Below are positions 33,443 to 45,082 of a stretch of 64,000 bases of DNA, in pieces (positions within the stretch are counted from its first letter, which is position 1; each line of letters begins with the position of its first letter). Both the position numbers and the translations under genes were made by a program. This DNA is from Paralithodes platypus (Eukaryota > Arthropoda > Malacostraca > Decapoda > Lithodidae). The notes under the pieces were generated by a model, which did no database searches, had not been told where the DNA came from, and worked only from the letters and a program-made list of their open reading frames with translations. Location: the NCBI GenBank assembly GCA_032716605.1, contig CM064480.1, forward strand, positions 25,906,129-25,970,128. Reading direction: 5' to 3'.

Positions 33443-34209
33443 ATGCCTCCAAAAGTGGTTAAACGTAAGCGTATTAACTTAAGTGTATCTCAGAAACTAG
33501 AGTTACTGCAAAAGTTGGATAATGGCAAGTCAGTGGCTTATATATGCCAAGAATATGGGATCAAGAAACAGACAGTGTCCGATATAAAGAAGAAAAAAGC
33601 CGAGCTAAGATCTTATCTATCTATCTATCTATTGCCGGATGCCTTACTCCCCTTACGAGGGTGGCCATACACAGAATGCCCCCAAGCGGACCTATTCCCT
33701 GTGAGAGGGACAACCCGAGCCAGTTTAGTGAAGGACTTACAGGATTGACCACTCAATTTAGGATCCGTCCGACTCCGAGGCCCTCTGTGTATCTTGTTAG
33801 CACTCTTTTTCTACAGTGGTGTTCGGCTAATCCATCCACTAACCTGCCTTACCCTTAGGTAAGCAGTACAGATTTGTATCAGGTTTACTCCCCTAGACAG
33901 GTTGCCAACCAAGGCTGATGAGTCCCATCCACCCGGATTTGTATAAGGTTGTCTCCCCTAGATGAGTTGCCGACCAAGGCTAACGAGTCCCATCCACCCC
34001 TTATGCCTCCACGTATTGTGTCGACGCCTCGGCCAGCTCTAGTGGCAAGGGGGTCCCCAGAAAGCATATGAAAATGGGCAAAGACCATCGACTCGATACA
34101 GCAGTGATGAAGTGGTATGTTCAACAGAAGTCGAGTGGGAATCTTGTCCGGGGGGTGGAAATTTTGTTGGCAGCAACAAATTTGGCCGAACATTTGGGCA
34201 TTGTTGACT
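33443..34209 (+). pseudogene. Tigger transposase, N-terminal part (split by SINE-R)
   Basis: The ATG at 33443 opens MPPKVVKRKRINLSVSQKLE, the psq/CENP-B helix-turn-helix, with VAYICQEYGIKKQTVSDIKKK as its recognition helix region. After the inserted SINE the frame resumes at about 34055 with RKHMKMGKDHRLDTAVMKW, YVQQKSSGNLVRGVEILLAA and NLAEHLGI, which is the second (CENPB-type) DNA-binding module. It ends at the piggyBac target site. Both modules bind element ends in this family; here they are separated and cannot form one protein. Confidence 0.9.
33614..34048 (-). mobile_element. SINE-R, 3' tail shared with RTE-A
   Basis: On the minus strand it ends ATGGCCACCCTCGTAAGG, then GGCATCCGGCAATAGATAG and GATA repeats. 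This closely follows the RTE-A terminus GTGGCCACCCCTTCGGGG, GGCGTCAGGCAATAGATAG. Near its 5' end TGGCCGAGGCG (plus-strand 34026-34036) fits the pol III A-box. A unit with CCAACCAAGGCTGATGAG and GTCCCATCCACC is present twice (33895-33945 and 33965-34005). It interrupts the Tigger frame between KAELR and RKHMK. No coding. Confidence 0.8.
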
Positions 34210-34884
34210 TAAACCCTCCAGACCCGGCGCCCTTAGCTCGCGACTGTACTGTGGTCCCGGGTGTTTTGCCGATTATTGGGCTATGTTCACTCACCTGTAA
34301 CTCAATAAATAGGGCATGTATTGTTATTTAGTGTCAGGTCAGGTATTCCTGCTATCAGTAACATGTAATCTGATACTACCGGTTTCATGGTCGGATTGTC
34401 GGCGACTAAACCGGCTCCCCCTCCGAGTCCTCACTTGGAGGGTGGGTGGCTAGACACCCTGCAGGACTAAAAGCAATACCTGTCAAAGGGCGGATGAACT
34501 ACTGTATATATTAGTCAACGGCCATTTAGCAAACTTATGGTATTTTACCATGATGGATGTTTAGGATGTTGCCATAGCCTGCACCAAGGTCTTCCATTGT
34601 CCGTTTACATCCATCCCTGCTGTTTGGTGCTATACAACAACTTTCCTTCCTTTTCCTGCAATCTCCTGTTTTTTTCCCCACGGTGGTTAGCAGGCCAATG
34701 AGGAAGACTTTTGAGTCTGGTGGATTTTCAGGAGATTTGGCATTCTTTTTCTGTTTCTAGTCTTTTCTAAACAAATAAAATCCACCGCTACTGCTCCCCC
34801 TGGATATGGTGTCTTTGGGGCTTGTTTTATACCTTACCCAGATGTGATGGCTCCGTCTGGGTCGACCTGTTTATATCCATCTTT

Positions 34885-36222
34885 ATGTATTTGTATATGG
34901 ATTGCTTTCAACTTTTTCTGTTTTTGTTTCTACTTTTGTCCGGTGATATAGAAGTTAATCCCGGTCCTCACAGACAACTTACTACAAGTTGTCGTGTATT
35001 TTATTCCAATATTCGTGGTCTCTATAAGAACATCAAGGATCTTACATTGGCATCTGTTGATTATGATATTGTCTTTTGTTCTGAAACCCTTGTCTCTGGT
35101 TATAGAGATTATTCTGAACTTCTTATACCTAACTTCGGTAAACCAGTTCTTATTCGGCGTGATTCTATTCCTCGTGCTCGTGGAATGAGCTTGTATATTA
35201 GATCTGGGTATAATGCTCAGCACTTAACTAAGCATATTTGTAAATGCCATGAGATGCAGTTAGTTAAAGTTTCCAGCAAGTATCATAATCATTACATTTT
35301 TAGCCTGTACAGAAATCCTGATGTTAACAATGACATATATGACTGCCTTTTAGCAGCCATGGCTTCAATACAGTCTGTAGATGTCAAATCATCTTTTATT
35401 TTTGTTGGTGATGTCAATGCGCATCATCAAGAGTGGTTGAACTCGGTCTCTCCAACTAATAGAAATGGTCATGCTGCATTGGATTTTGCAAACTTATCTG
35501 GTTGTGAACAGCTAATCCAAGGACCTACTCATATGTCTGGAAATTGTCTTGATCTAGTACTAACAGACATTCCTGGCGTTGTAGAAACCTCCGTTCTTGT
35601 ACCTGTTGGCACTTCCGACCACAATGCCATCATGTGTAAAATTAATCTTTATTTTTCTGTTCATGATATTACTCTCTCACGTAAAGTCTACCTTAAATCC
35701 CGGGTTAACTGGGACAACGTTTGTAATGATGTTTGTAATATTGAGTGGAATCACATACTAAGATCTCATGACCCGGTTTCAGCTCTCAACAATTCCCTTC
35801 TTGGTATCCTTCGCAAAAGAGTTCCATCAAAGACAATTAAGTCTTGTATCAGGGATAAAGCATGGTTTAATGATGACTGCAAGCGTGCATTTGATGACAA
35901 ACAGGCTGCATATCGTCTATGGAGGCGTAATCAAACCCCCTTGCATTGGGAAAATTATGTTTTTAAAAGGGCAGCTGCGCAGAGAGTTTATGATGGTGCT
36001 GAGAGGGATTATAACTCCCATCTTCAGGATGTTCTGGCAGGAGCTACACAGCCTCATAAATGGTGGTCCGCTTTGAAATCCTCTTTATTTGGAATAGATT
36101 CCTCCATGCCTCCTCTTTGTGATTCTGATGGCTCCATCTCTTTTTATCCATTATCGAAGGCCAATATTCTATCTAATATTTTATTAATAAGCAGAGTAAT
36201 CAGGAATTGTCTTTGCCATTGA
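34885..36222 (+). pseudogene. LINE-E N-terminus (signal-like, 2A-like) and endonuclease
   Basis: The first in-frame ATG is at 34885; there is none upstream in this frame. Residues 1-19 are strongly hydrophobic (Phe/Leu). GDIEVNPGP follows at 34942-34968 and fits the 2A consensus D-x-E-x-N-P-G-P exactly. The endonuclease has FYSNIRGL (the Asn block), FCSETLVSGY (Glu), FVGDVNAHHQEW (D-x-N), LDLVLTDIPG and VGTSDHNAIMC (S-D-H). The spacer to the RT ends at a frameshift near 36180-36220. A 2A sequence would release the hydrophobic leader from the enzyme, as reported for other non-LTR elements. Confidence 0.88.
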
Positions 36223-37760
36223 CATGTTTCCCTAGACCCAACCTCAATTCAATGGCATTCAAATCAGCTGAACTGAAAAGGTACTTGCTGGATCTTGATA
36301 CCTATGGTGGCACAGACCCGGATGGGTTTTTCCCTCTCTTTTTTAAAAAGGTTGCAGTGGTCTTGGCACCTAAATGGGCAGTGGTGTTTAGGTTGCTTTT
36401 GAAATCAGGTAGTTTTCCTCTTTGCTGGCGTAAGGCTATTATCACTCCTATTCCAAAGGGAAATACTGCCTCATCATCTCCTAATGACTATCGCCCTATC
36501 TCCATTACACCTATCCTATCCAAGCTCTATGAGAGGCTTTTGTCCAGACGCCTTTCCTCTTATTGTAATAGTCATAATTTGATACCAAACTCACAGTTTG
36601 GTTTTCGTAAGGGACTGGGTACATGTGATGCACTTCTGACACTCACCCATGACTTGCAATCTTCATTGGACCAGGGACATGAGTCTCGCGTCGTGGCTAT
36701 TGACTTTAGTTTTGCTTTTGATTTAGTCAACCATAAAGCACTTCTGTTTAAGTTACAGCTCATTGGTATTGGTGGCAATTTTTTAAGGATCTTTGAAGAT
36801 TTTTTGACGAAAAGATCTCAGTCTGTGGTCATTGATGGGTGTCATTCCCCTTCTGTTACTGTTGTTTCTGGTGTTCCACAAGGCAGTGTCCTTGGGCCTT
36901 TGCTTTTTATTATTTTTACTGCTGACCTGTGTTCCGAGCTTGAAAATAAACTAATCTCCTATGCTGATGATACAACTTTATATGCGTCAATTGCATCACC
37001 AATAGATCGACACGTAATTGCTACTGCTCTGAATAGGGATTTAGCCAAAATTACATCATGGTGTGAACTTTGGGGCATGAAACTTAATGCTAGTAAAACA
37101 CACTCCATTATCATCAGCAGATCTCGTACCTTGGATCCTCCCCATCCTTATCTACAAGTTTCTGGCGAGCAAATTGAGAATGTGGATACTCTGCGTTTGT
37201 TAGGAGTTACTCTTGATCCCAAACTTACTTTTGAAAAGCATATTCGTTCTTTCTCCTCTTCCATTTCCCAAAAAATTGGTCTGCTTCGCAAGGTTTATAA
37301 AACATTTGCTTGTGACGCCACAGTTATCAAGTCTTTTTATGCTTTTATTTTGCCACATTTCGAGTACTGCTCACCTGTCTGGTTGTCAGCAGCTGACTGC
37401 CATCTCAAGTTGCTTGACAGGTCGCTAAATTCCATCAGTTTTATTCTACCTAATTTGTCTCTTGATCTGTGTCATCGACGTAAAGTTGGTGCCCTTAGTC
37501 TTTTATTTATAGTTTTTAACAACCCTCAGCATCCCTTACATGGGGTTCTGCCTGGGCCCTATGTCCGGGCTCGTGCAACTAGATTCACAAGCAATCTTAA
37601 TTATCTTGCCATGAGCCGTGTTAATTTTTCTACTACACAGTTTTCACGGTGTTTTGTGCCGGCCATGGTTGACTTGTGGAATAAGTTGCCAAATGAGCTA
37701 GTCAATTCAGCTAATATCTCCATTTTTAAGTCTAGAGTTAATGCTTTTTTGCAGCATTAA
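36207..37760 (+). pseudogene. LINE-E reverse transcriptase
   Basis: An open 517-residue frame with all RT blocks: DPDGFFPLFFKK, ITPIPKGN, YRPISITPILSKLYERLL, SQFGFRKGLGT, VAIDFSFAFDLVNHKALLFK, SGVPQGSVLGPLLF, the catalytic box SYADDTTLYA and LGVTLDPKLTFEKH, then the thumb FEYCSPVWLSAA. The catalytic residues are intact. The unusual D-F-S-F-A-F-D motif has Phe where Lys (SKAFD) is usual. It is separated from the endonuclease by a single frameshift; otherwise it looks functional. Confidence 0.92.
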
Positions 37761-38316
37761 TTCTAATTTTTAAACTTATTTTATTCTATTTTATTGTATT
37801 ATATTTAAGCTTGATATCCTCCACTGCATAATATGTTATCTGTGTTTAATATGTGTATATGTACAGTACAGTATACAGTGTATGTTTTTATTTTTTCCTA
37901 AGTTGCCATAGTCTCTCTCCAGTGCCTCCGGGTGTTTTGTGTGGATTGATCTTGATGGTGTTTCTGCACCCTGGTTGGAGATTTCGGCATCTCATATAAT
38001 AATAATAATAATAATATGAATAAAAAACTAAAATGTTCCACAAACCTTCCTCTGTAGAATGCCGTTGAGTAGAGGTCTCTAGCCCCAGTGGTTGCATAAT
38101 GGCGAGCGCGGGAATTAGAGTGATTTTCGGCGGAAAATTCTTCCCGCGTTCGGATGCATCGCCCCGGCCCCGGCTACCACGCACCTAGCCGCTCGTCGCG
38201 CCAGAGTGTTTGCCTCCCATAGACGACTTTAGTGGTTGATATTGACAATGTGATGTTTAATTGATATCTTTATAGTTATTTTGAGGCCAATTATATAAAG
38301 TATGTGTATTAGGGTA

Positions 38317-38840
38317 TCACTGTCACTAATATTGCTAATTTTCACTCGATACCGTACATTTTATTAGTAATTGAGGTAGGTTATTGTTATATTAGGCACT
38401 GATTATTCGTTATCACAGGTGTTTATTATACTTTGGCCATCAAATATTAGGTCTTGTGTTACTTTCACTTTGGTAAATATGCTTTAGAGAGTGTCACTGT
38501 CACTGATAATGCTAATTTTCACTCGATACCGTACATTTTATTAGTAATTGAGGTAGGTTATTGTTATATTAGGCACTGATTATTCGTTATCACAGGTGTT
38601 TATTATACTTTGGCCATCAAATATTAGGTCTTGTGTCACTTTCACTTTGGTAAATATGCTTTAGAGAGTGTCACTGTCACTGATAATGCTCATTTTCACT
38701 CGATACCGTACGTTATATTAGTAATTGAGGTAGGTTATCGTTATATTAGGCACTGATTATTCGTTATCATAGGTGTTTATTATACTTTGGCCATCAAATA
38801 TTAGGTCTTGTGTCACTTTCACTTAGTTATATGCTTTGTT
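38317..38840. repeat. Three tandem 177-bp repeats in piggyBac
   Basis: Units start TCACTGTCACT at 38317, 38494 and 38671. Each includes CACTCGATACCGTAC, GGCACTGATTATTCG and GGCCATCAAATATTAGG. The third degrades after about 165 bp. Shorter TGTCACT echoes continue to 39600, suggesting an older array. It lies downstream of the transposase stop (minus sense). Confidence 0.93.
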
Positions 38841-38962
38841 AACGTTTTATATACAATTTATTGTGTCTTTTTTCACTGATTTATATATTTCTATAGGTTC
38901 TAATCATATGAATGTCACTTTTTATATACATTTATGTGTCACTCACATATTATTATGGTGTT

Positions 38963-39476
38963 GTTGTTGTTCCCCAAGCTGCCTGGCCGAACAGCCCCAA
39001 GGCCCCGAGCAATTCCAAGGCCATAACCGAGCGCCTCCACAGAACCCTTCCTGCCGACCACAATAAAGCCTGGGTGACCGAAGCCACTCCATGGCGGGGA
39101 GCTGAGGAGGGTGCGGAAACGCCCGGGAAACCAAAGCCCCACCCAGGGCCCTGTGCCCCTCAGCAATTATGAAGAGAAAGTTGAGGGGCAAGGGAAAAAT
39201 GTGACGCTTTGGCTTCCAATCTTGGTAGATTGGGAGGTCAATCCACGGAAAAGACGCCGTCACTTGAGATCTAGAAAATATATAAGTTAAAGGAACAGTC
39301 AGAGTAATCTATGGGTATGGCAGAGATCGCTCAGTTCTCACTCTGATAGACCAGCCCATCACCACATGACTAGAACCCAATCCTCTCAGCATCAGCTAGG
39401 AAAGGCCCTAGAAAGCCGCCTTTGGCGGGGGGATAGCTCCCCTATTTCAACCCCTTTCGGGGTCGGGCACCCGCCC
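38963..39476 (-). mobile_element. SINE-A, longer copy (514 bp)
   Basis: A 13-bp duplication, TTATTATGGTGTT, flanks it (38950-38962, 39477-39489). Relative to the copy at 28423 it has 90 more bases at the 5' end, with GC-rich hairpins (GACCCCGAAAGGGGTT; CCGCCAAAGGCGG). The 3' end carries the LINE-A-type tail GGGGCTGTTCGGCCAGGC and AAC repeats. It lies between the 177-bp array and the transposase. Confidence 0.93.
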
Positions 39477-39612
39477 TTATTATGGTGTTATTGTATTAGT
39501 ATCAATTTTCTCATAATACATTTGACTTTTGTATTAGAATAAATTGTTTTACTTCCATTTATTGCCTATATATATATACATATTGTCACTGTCTTTGGTA
39601 CTTTCACTATGA

Positions 39613-41581
39613 TTAGAACTCCTGCTTGGAGTGGTAATCAAAGAAGCACCCTTCAGCACAGAGTGGCACCTTGCACTCCACACACTCCATGGTGGACTTT
39701 TTCTCTGACCTCGCCCTCAGCCTGGTGTTGTAGCAGACATGGCACCTCTTCTGCTGCTGTCAGAGGCAGGGAAATGAGCCTGTGCATATTCATGTAATAT
39801 GCACAGTGCAAGCGGTCAGTAGCGGCAGGCCCAGCATGTGCCACTGCCCTCTGTGGCATAGCATACTTCTCCAGGAGCTCCTTCAACACCTGCTTTTGAA
39901 AGCTCCGCAGGCTATTGAACTTCCTGGGTGTGTTCTCATTCCGAAGCTTGTATATATTGTAGGCATTCAGAATGGACATGTCCACCATGTGCAGAAAGAA
40001 CTTTTTGTACCATCTGCACGAGGTACGCAGACAGTCAATGAAGCCTATCTGCATGTCGGACTTGCCCACCAGCCTCATGTTGATGTTGTAGTCCATGACA
40101 GCATCGGGCTTGGTCACCCTGGCCTGGGTGCAGTGATCCACCTTGCCAGTCTCCACCATTTCTCCCTTGTGGACGGTGGTCAGGAGGTTGACCTTCCGCT
40201 GGTCGTGCCAGTGGATAGCTAGAATGGGCCCCGACTTCTTCCGGAACACATCGCCTTTCTTGGTCTTTGGAGGGAAAGGTGGCATGCCCTTCCTTCTCCC
40301 TCGTACTGTGCCTACAGTCCCCGTCTTGCGCTCATGGAGGTACTTTGAGAGAGTGGGGGACGTGTAGCAGTTGTCCGTGTAGAGGACGTGATTCTTATGG
40401 AAATAGCGGTCCATCATGGCTTGCACCACTGCTCCGCCAAAGCCAATGAGGGGGTCCACAAGCACGTCCCCTTCCTTCCCGCTGTAGACCAGGAAGTTCA
40501 GGACATAGCCAGTTCGGCAGTCGCACAGCACAAAGAATTTGATGCCAAAGCGATGTCTCTTTGAGGGGATGTACTGCCGGAAGCTGAGCTTTCCCCGGAA
40601 CAGCACAAGAGACTCGTCAATGACGACCTTGCGGAAGGGCTTGAAGTAGGAGGAGAAGTGGTGTCGCATCATCTCGTACAACGTCCTAATCTTCCACAGC
40701 TTGTCTGGGCAGTGGACGTCGGTGTTGGTGACAAGATGGAGCGCTGCGAGGATGTCAAGGTACCGGTCGCGAGACATATATTTCCCGAAGGCAGGGGTGG
40801 ATATGAGATCATTGGTGATCCAATAGTCAGGCAACCTATGCTTCTTGACATGAGGCATTAGCATGGTGAGTGCCAGGAAGACCATGAACTCGTGATGAGT
40901 CACTTCGGTCCACTGCCTCATGTGGCCCTTGGTCACCTTGTCAAACATGTGGACCTGGAATTGGTGCTGCTTGTTGGTCTCCTTGATGACAAATCCGGTA
41001 ACCTCCTCATCAAAAAAGGCCTCAAAAAGCTCATGTGGTGGAGCATTGGGGCCTGCGGGAAAATTGGGGGTAATTCCTGAACCTTCCTGTACCTCATCAA
41101 AAGCTGGCACATCAGGGTTGTAATCTTCCCCGTCAGCCAGGTCTTCCCACTGAAAAACGTAGAATGGGTCTTGGCGACGCCCACGAGGAGCTCCAGGTGG
41201 TGGCCCAGCACGCCCACGGCCAACTCGGGAGGCGCGCGCCCTAGGGCGGCCAGGGTGGCGGCCAGGGCGGGCCACAGCACGACACCTCCGGGCGGAGCGG
41301 ATGGGTTGAGGGTCATCCATGTCCATGTAGTCGTCGTCGTCAGAGTGGTCATCTTGCCCTGACGGTGGACCTATATAGTCATGGCCAGAGTCATCTGTGA
41401 GGTGCCCTTCATCGTCAGTGTCCCCCACATAATCTGGCGGGGAACGAGTGATGCGTGGGTGGCGTGCGGGGGGGCGAGGTGGGGAACGAGTGGCAGGTGA
41501 GGCTATGTCCCCCCGAGGTTCTGGGCTTCTTTGCCTGCGACGAGTGGCAGGAAGCAATGTTCCACTGTCACTAGGCCCAGG
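39613..41581 (-). pseudogene. piggyBac transposase, catalytic core and C-terminal Cys-rich domain
   Basis: After an acidic/Arg-rich N-terminal part, the core shows VVIDESLVLFRGKLSF, LYTDNCYTSPTLSKYL and VMDYNINMRLVGKSDMQIGF. The three catalytic aspartates are visible at codons ending 40616, 40373 and 40055 (residues 314, 395 and 501 counted from 41557). Near 39750 the frame slips. The other phase gives RCHVCYNT, MECVECKVPLC and GCFFDYH, then a stop at 39613, the Cys-rich domain that binds element ends. The core is otherwise open over 630 residues. A LINE insertion separates it from its N-terminus. Confidence 0.93.
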
Positions 41582-41667
41582 TATTTTTTTTTTTTATTTA
41601 TTTTTTTTTAAAAGAGACAATGAACGGAGGAAGGAAAAACACAGATAAAACAAAAAGGTCCATGTGC

Positions 41668-43560
41668 CTAAAGGCATCCTCCATTTATAAAATGTTTGTA
41701 ACAACTGGATTTAAACATTTGTAGATTGTAAGTTTGTGGAAAGCAATTCGAGGGAAGTGAATTCCAAAGAGTAGTAGCTCTGGGGATAAATGAATTCTGA
41801 TAAGCAGAAGTTCTGCATTGTGGAGGAGAAAGTGTAATTTCATGGGCGCTCTCAGCCGCCCTAGTTCTACGGGGAAAGATGTAGAGAGGCGGCACAATTG
41901 AAGCAAGTTCCTCGGAACAATTGCTGTGAAAATATCTGTAGAATAATGCAAGGGATGCAACGTTTCTTCGTATGGATAATGTAGGAAGGTCCTGTGTGAT
42001 TGCAGGGTTATTGATTAATCTAATAGCTTTATTTTGAATTTTGTCCAACTGCCTCAATGCAACCACTCCACTTCCACCCCACAGAGGTGAACAGTAATCC
42101 ATCTGAGAACGCACATGACTTTTATATATCACGGCCAACTGCTCGTCAGTGAAGAATTCTCGAACTCTGTACAGGAGTCCCAGTTTTTAGAGGCATTCTT
42201 AGCAATGCTTCTAACATAATGTGTCCAGCTCAAGTTAGTAGTTAATGTTACACCGAGAATGTCAATACTAGGGGAAGTGGGAATATTTACATCATTAAAA
42301 AATATATGGGAGTCAGTGAGATTCTGTCGGTTAGAAAATTGAATGTACTTGGTTTTCTGTGCATTAAAGGAAACTAGATTCTTTTGTCCCCATCCATTAA
42401 TTCTAGAAAGGTCCTGGTTCAGAGAAATTGCAGTGTTTATTTTTGAATTTATAAGATCGGGTTGGGTGAAAGAATTGGTAAATGTGAAGGAACTGTGGAG
42501 TGTTGAGTCATCTGCGTAGGAATGTATTGGATTATGAGTGGTAGATATGAGATCATTGATATGAATGAGGAACAGAATTGGGGCCAAAACTGATCCCTGG
42601 GGAACACCAGCATTTATTGAGTGAAATTGAGAATAAAGGCCATCTACCATTACACGTATTTTTCTGTTATGAAGATAAGAAGAAATTAGTGGAACTAATG
42701 ATGCAAGGCCGTAGTGTGACATCTTCGACAATAAGGATTGATGCCAGACTCTATCAAATGCCTTTGATATATCCAGTGCTATTGTATGTGTTTCACCATG
42801 TTGGTCTGTAGCTTGGTTGATTTGATGCGTAAGAAGGCAAAGCATGTCTGCAGTTGATCGACATCGTCTAAAACCATATTGCCCATCACTGATTAATTTA
42901 TTATTCTCAAGATGCTTAATTATGTGATTATTTAATATAATTTCAAAGACTTTACCAAGAGTGGAAGTTATAGCTATTGGTCTGTAGTTTGATGGATCTG
43001 AAGAGGCACCTTTTTTAGGAACTGGATGGATGTTTGCTTCTTTCCAGGGTACTGGGAAGCATGAGGTATGAGTACACAGACGGAAAAATTTTGCCAATAC
43101 AGGAGCGAGCACCAAGGAGCAATTCTTAAGTACTATTGGAGGAATTTCATCTGGACCAGGAGCCTTATCTACTGAGAGATTCTGCAAAATAGTTTTGACA
43201 TGTCTGGTGTGGATCTTAAGTGAGGGAATTTCAGGCGAATTAAAATTAAGTACAGGGACATCTTGATTTATTTCATCTAAGGTTGAGTTGGTGGAGAAAA
43301 TATCCGCAAGAAGGTTAGCTTTACCTCATGGGTCACTTACAAGATTGCCAGTCGGAGATTTTAATGGTGGAATGGATGAAGAAGTAGTGAAGTTGGATTT
43401 AAATGAGTTAAGAGTAGACCAAAATATTTTGTTATAATTTGGATTATTTAGAAGTTTATTTGCCTGCTTGTGGAGAAAGTTTGATTTAGTTAGGTTTAAT
43501 ACAGTTTTGGCATGATTTCTGATGTTTCTAAAGTAATTAAATGCTTCATGTGTTTTTGAT
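41668..43560 (-). pseudogene. LINE-F reverse transcriptase
   Basis: Blocks: VDKAPGPDEIPPIVLKN, ANIHPVPKKGASSDPSN, YRPIAITSTLGKVFEIIL, QYGFRRCRSTADML, ALDISKAFDRVWHQSLL, NAGVPQGSVLAPILFL and the catalytic SYADDSTLHSS, then LGVTLTTNLSWTHYV. A frameshift at about 42180 moves to the last frame (SHVRSQMDYCSPLWGG, RLINNPAI, LFYRYFHSNCSEEL, RATTLWNSLP). The C-terminus lacks a Cys/His motif. An in-frame stop near 43330 lies in the linker to the endonuclease. Confidence 0.9.
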
Positions 43561-43565
43561 CTTGT

Positions 43566-44205
43566 CTATGCATTGTAGGCTATTGCTTTTTGTTCAGTTA
43601 CTCTAGCACAATTATGGTCAAACCATTTAGGTGAATTAGATCTTTTACTGTACTTTTGATGAGGAATAAAAGTTTCCATTCCAATTTTTACAAAATCTTG
43701 TATGTGGCTCAAGGTGGAGTGTGCATCATTAGAAAAGAAAGAGGTCCAGGGAATATCAATAAAGAAACCCTGAAGACCCTCCCAGTCTGCCCTATCGTAA
43801 TGCCATTTAGTCACCAAAACAGGTTCAGAGTGGGAAGGTGTGGTAGGTGATAGACAGGTGGCCTGTATCAGACAGTGATCAGAAGATCCAAGCGGGGACC
43901 TCACTGTAACATCATAATTTTCTGAATTGGTTGTTAAAAATAAGTCCAGTAGGTGGGAATTATGATTAGGATTATCTGGTACACGGGTGGGTTGGTTGAC
44001 TAGTTGAGTGAGATTAAATGAGTCTGCAAATAGCTCACATTCAAGACCAGCATCATCAGTCCTGGCTGAATGAGTGAGCCATTCAACATTATGGACATTA
44101 AAATCACCCAACACAGTGATTTCAGAAGAAGCATTTAAGTTGAGGACACTGAGTTGTGAGGACAGAGAATCAAAAAGACTTTGCTCTGGAGGAGTATTGG
44201 TGATG
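43566..44205 (-). pseudogene. LINE-F endonuclease (partial)
   Basis: It starts inside the domain with SLFDSLSSQLS, then ITVLGDFNVHNVEWL (D-x-N), VNQPTRVPDN, LLDLFLTTNSENY, and VRSPLGSSDHCLIQ (S-D-H). The linker WFDHNCARVTEQK ends at 43566. The Asn and Glu blocks are missing through 5' truncation. Confidence 0.85.
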
Positions 44206-45082
44206 CGAGCTCAAAACCTTCGTCAGGAACACATGTTGATGGCTGGAGAGGTGGGGAGGACCGTGGGGAAAGTTGCGGGGGCGTATGGCTGGGGCCGGCA
44301 GGGGTGGACGCCGCGGGAGCCTCGAACAAAGCCCACCTAGTTTGCTGTCCTTTTTTGACATATTTCCTGCCTTTCCCCTTTTCGGCAGCAGTATGTATCC
44401 TGTCGGGGGACCTAGGAGGCAAATAGGCTGAAAGTGGGGGGTCCTCAACCCTTGGCAGTGGTGGGGGTGGTGGGGAAAAATGGGGGGCGCCCAGGTCATC
44501 TTGGGTGGCTTGGGGAGATAAGGGAGACAATGGCGGGCGAGATGAGTCGCCACGCTCACCCTCACTCACAGCCTCATCCTCACCAAGTCTTGTGGCTTCT
44601 TCCCTGGCTACTGCGGCCGCCTTCTCAAGTACCTGCTTCTTATAAAAGCGTAGCTTGAAAGGCGATTTAGCTGGCGAAGGGCTTGGAGTCGTGTCACTCC
44701 AGTGAAACTTGGAGATTGACCTTGAACTCTCCCACTCACTCACTTTCCCCACTTCACTTTCTTCAGCTAAAACAGCTTCTGCGAAAGCTGTTACATCACC
44801 TTCATCACTCTCATGTTCACTCGCAAATCCCCTAAATTGAGTACCATTGTCACTGTCATCGCCATAATCACTAGACTTATAATTAGACGATTTATCACTG
44901 TCTTCATCATCAACAATATGCTCTCCTTCAGCACGCTCATAAACTCTCAATGTCTCCTCAATACCTCCTGGAGATAACACATTTAGGCGGTGTCATCTGC
45001 GTAAGACGCGACGAGCTTGGGCGGGCGTCGTAGGGAGCACGGTATCGGACACAACGGAATCACTGTTTGGCGTACTATCCAT
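44206..45082 (-). pseudogene. piggyBac transposase, N-terminal acidic/Pro-rich region
   Basis: The ATG at 45082 gives MDSTPNSDSVVSD, then a TGA at 44990-44992 where the frame continues in phase (RVLRR-stop-HRLNVLSPGG), consistent with decay of an Arg CGA codon at CpG. The region is rich in Asp/Glu/Ser (VDDEDSDKSSNYKSSD), then Pro, and ends PDEGFELASP at the LINE-F site. It is the long disordered N-terminus typical of piggyBac-like transposases. It continues at 41581. Confidence 0.8.

Larger units (their letters stand above)
34340..38016 (+). mobile_element. LINE-E, near full-length LINE with 2A-like motif
   Basis: It has a non-coding leader (34340-34884), one long coding region with endonuclease and RT (34885-37760), a 3' untranslated region and an ATA-repeat tail at 37995-38016. 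The left boundary is approximate because no target duplication was recognised. It sits in the non-coding left arm of the piggyBac. The protein resembles the CR1/L2 group by its RT blocks and by having a 2A-like N-terminus; the clade is not proven. Confidence 0.88.
41584..44205 (-). mobile_element. LINE-F, 5'-truncated LINE in the piggyBac transposase gene
   Basis: A poly-A tail (poly-T on plus, 41584-41608) marks the 3' end. The 5' end lies in the endonuclease near 44205. Removing it joins piggyBac FELASP to the segment preceding LLPATRRRQRS. Encodes endonuclease and RT of the jockey/CR1 supergroup. Confidence 0.9.

Noticed and set aside
38963..39476. Hammerhead ribozyme in the SINE head (CTGATGCTGAG)
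   Set aside because: The core CTGANGA is not met and no correctly placed GAAA plus stem III was found.
39613..45082. Host-domesticated piggyBac (PGBD-like) gene
   Set aside because: It has terminal repeats and TTAA flanks, and the frame is broken by a stop, a LINE and a C-terminal shift. It is a decayed transposon.
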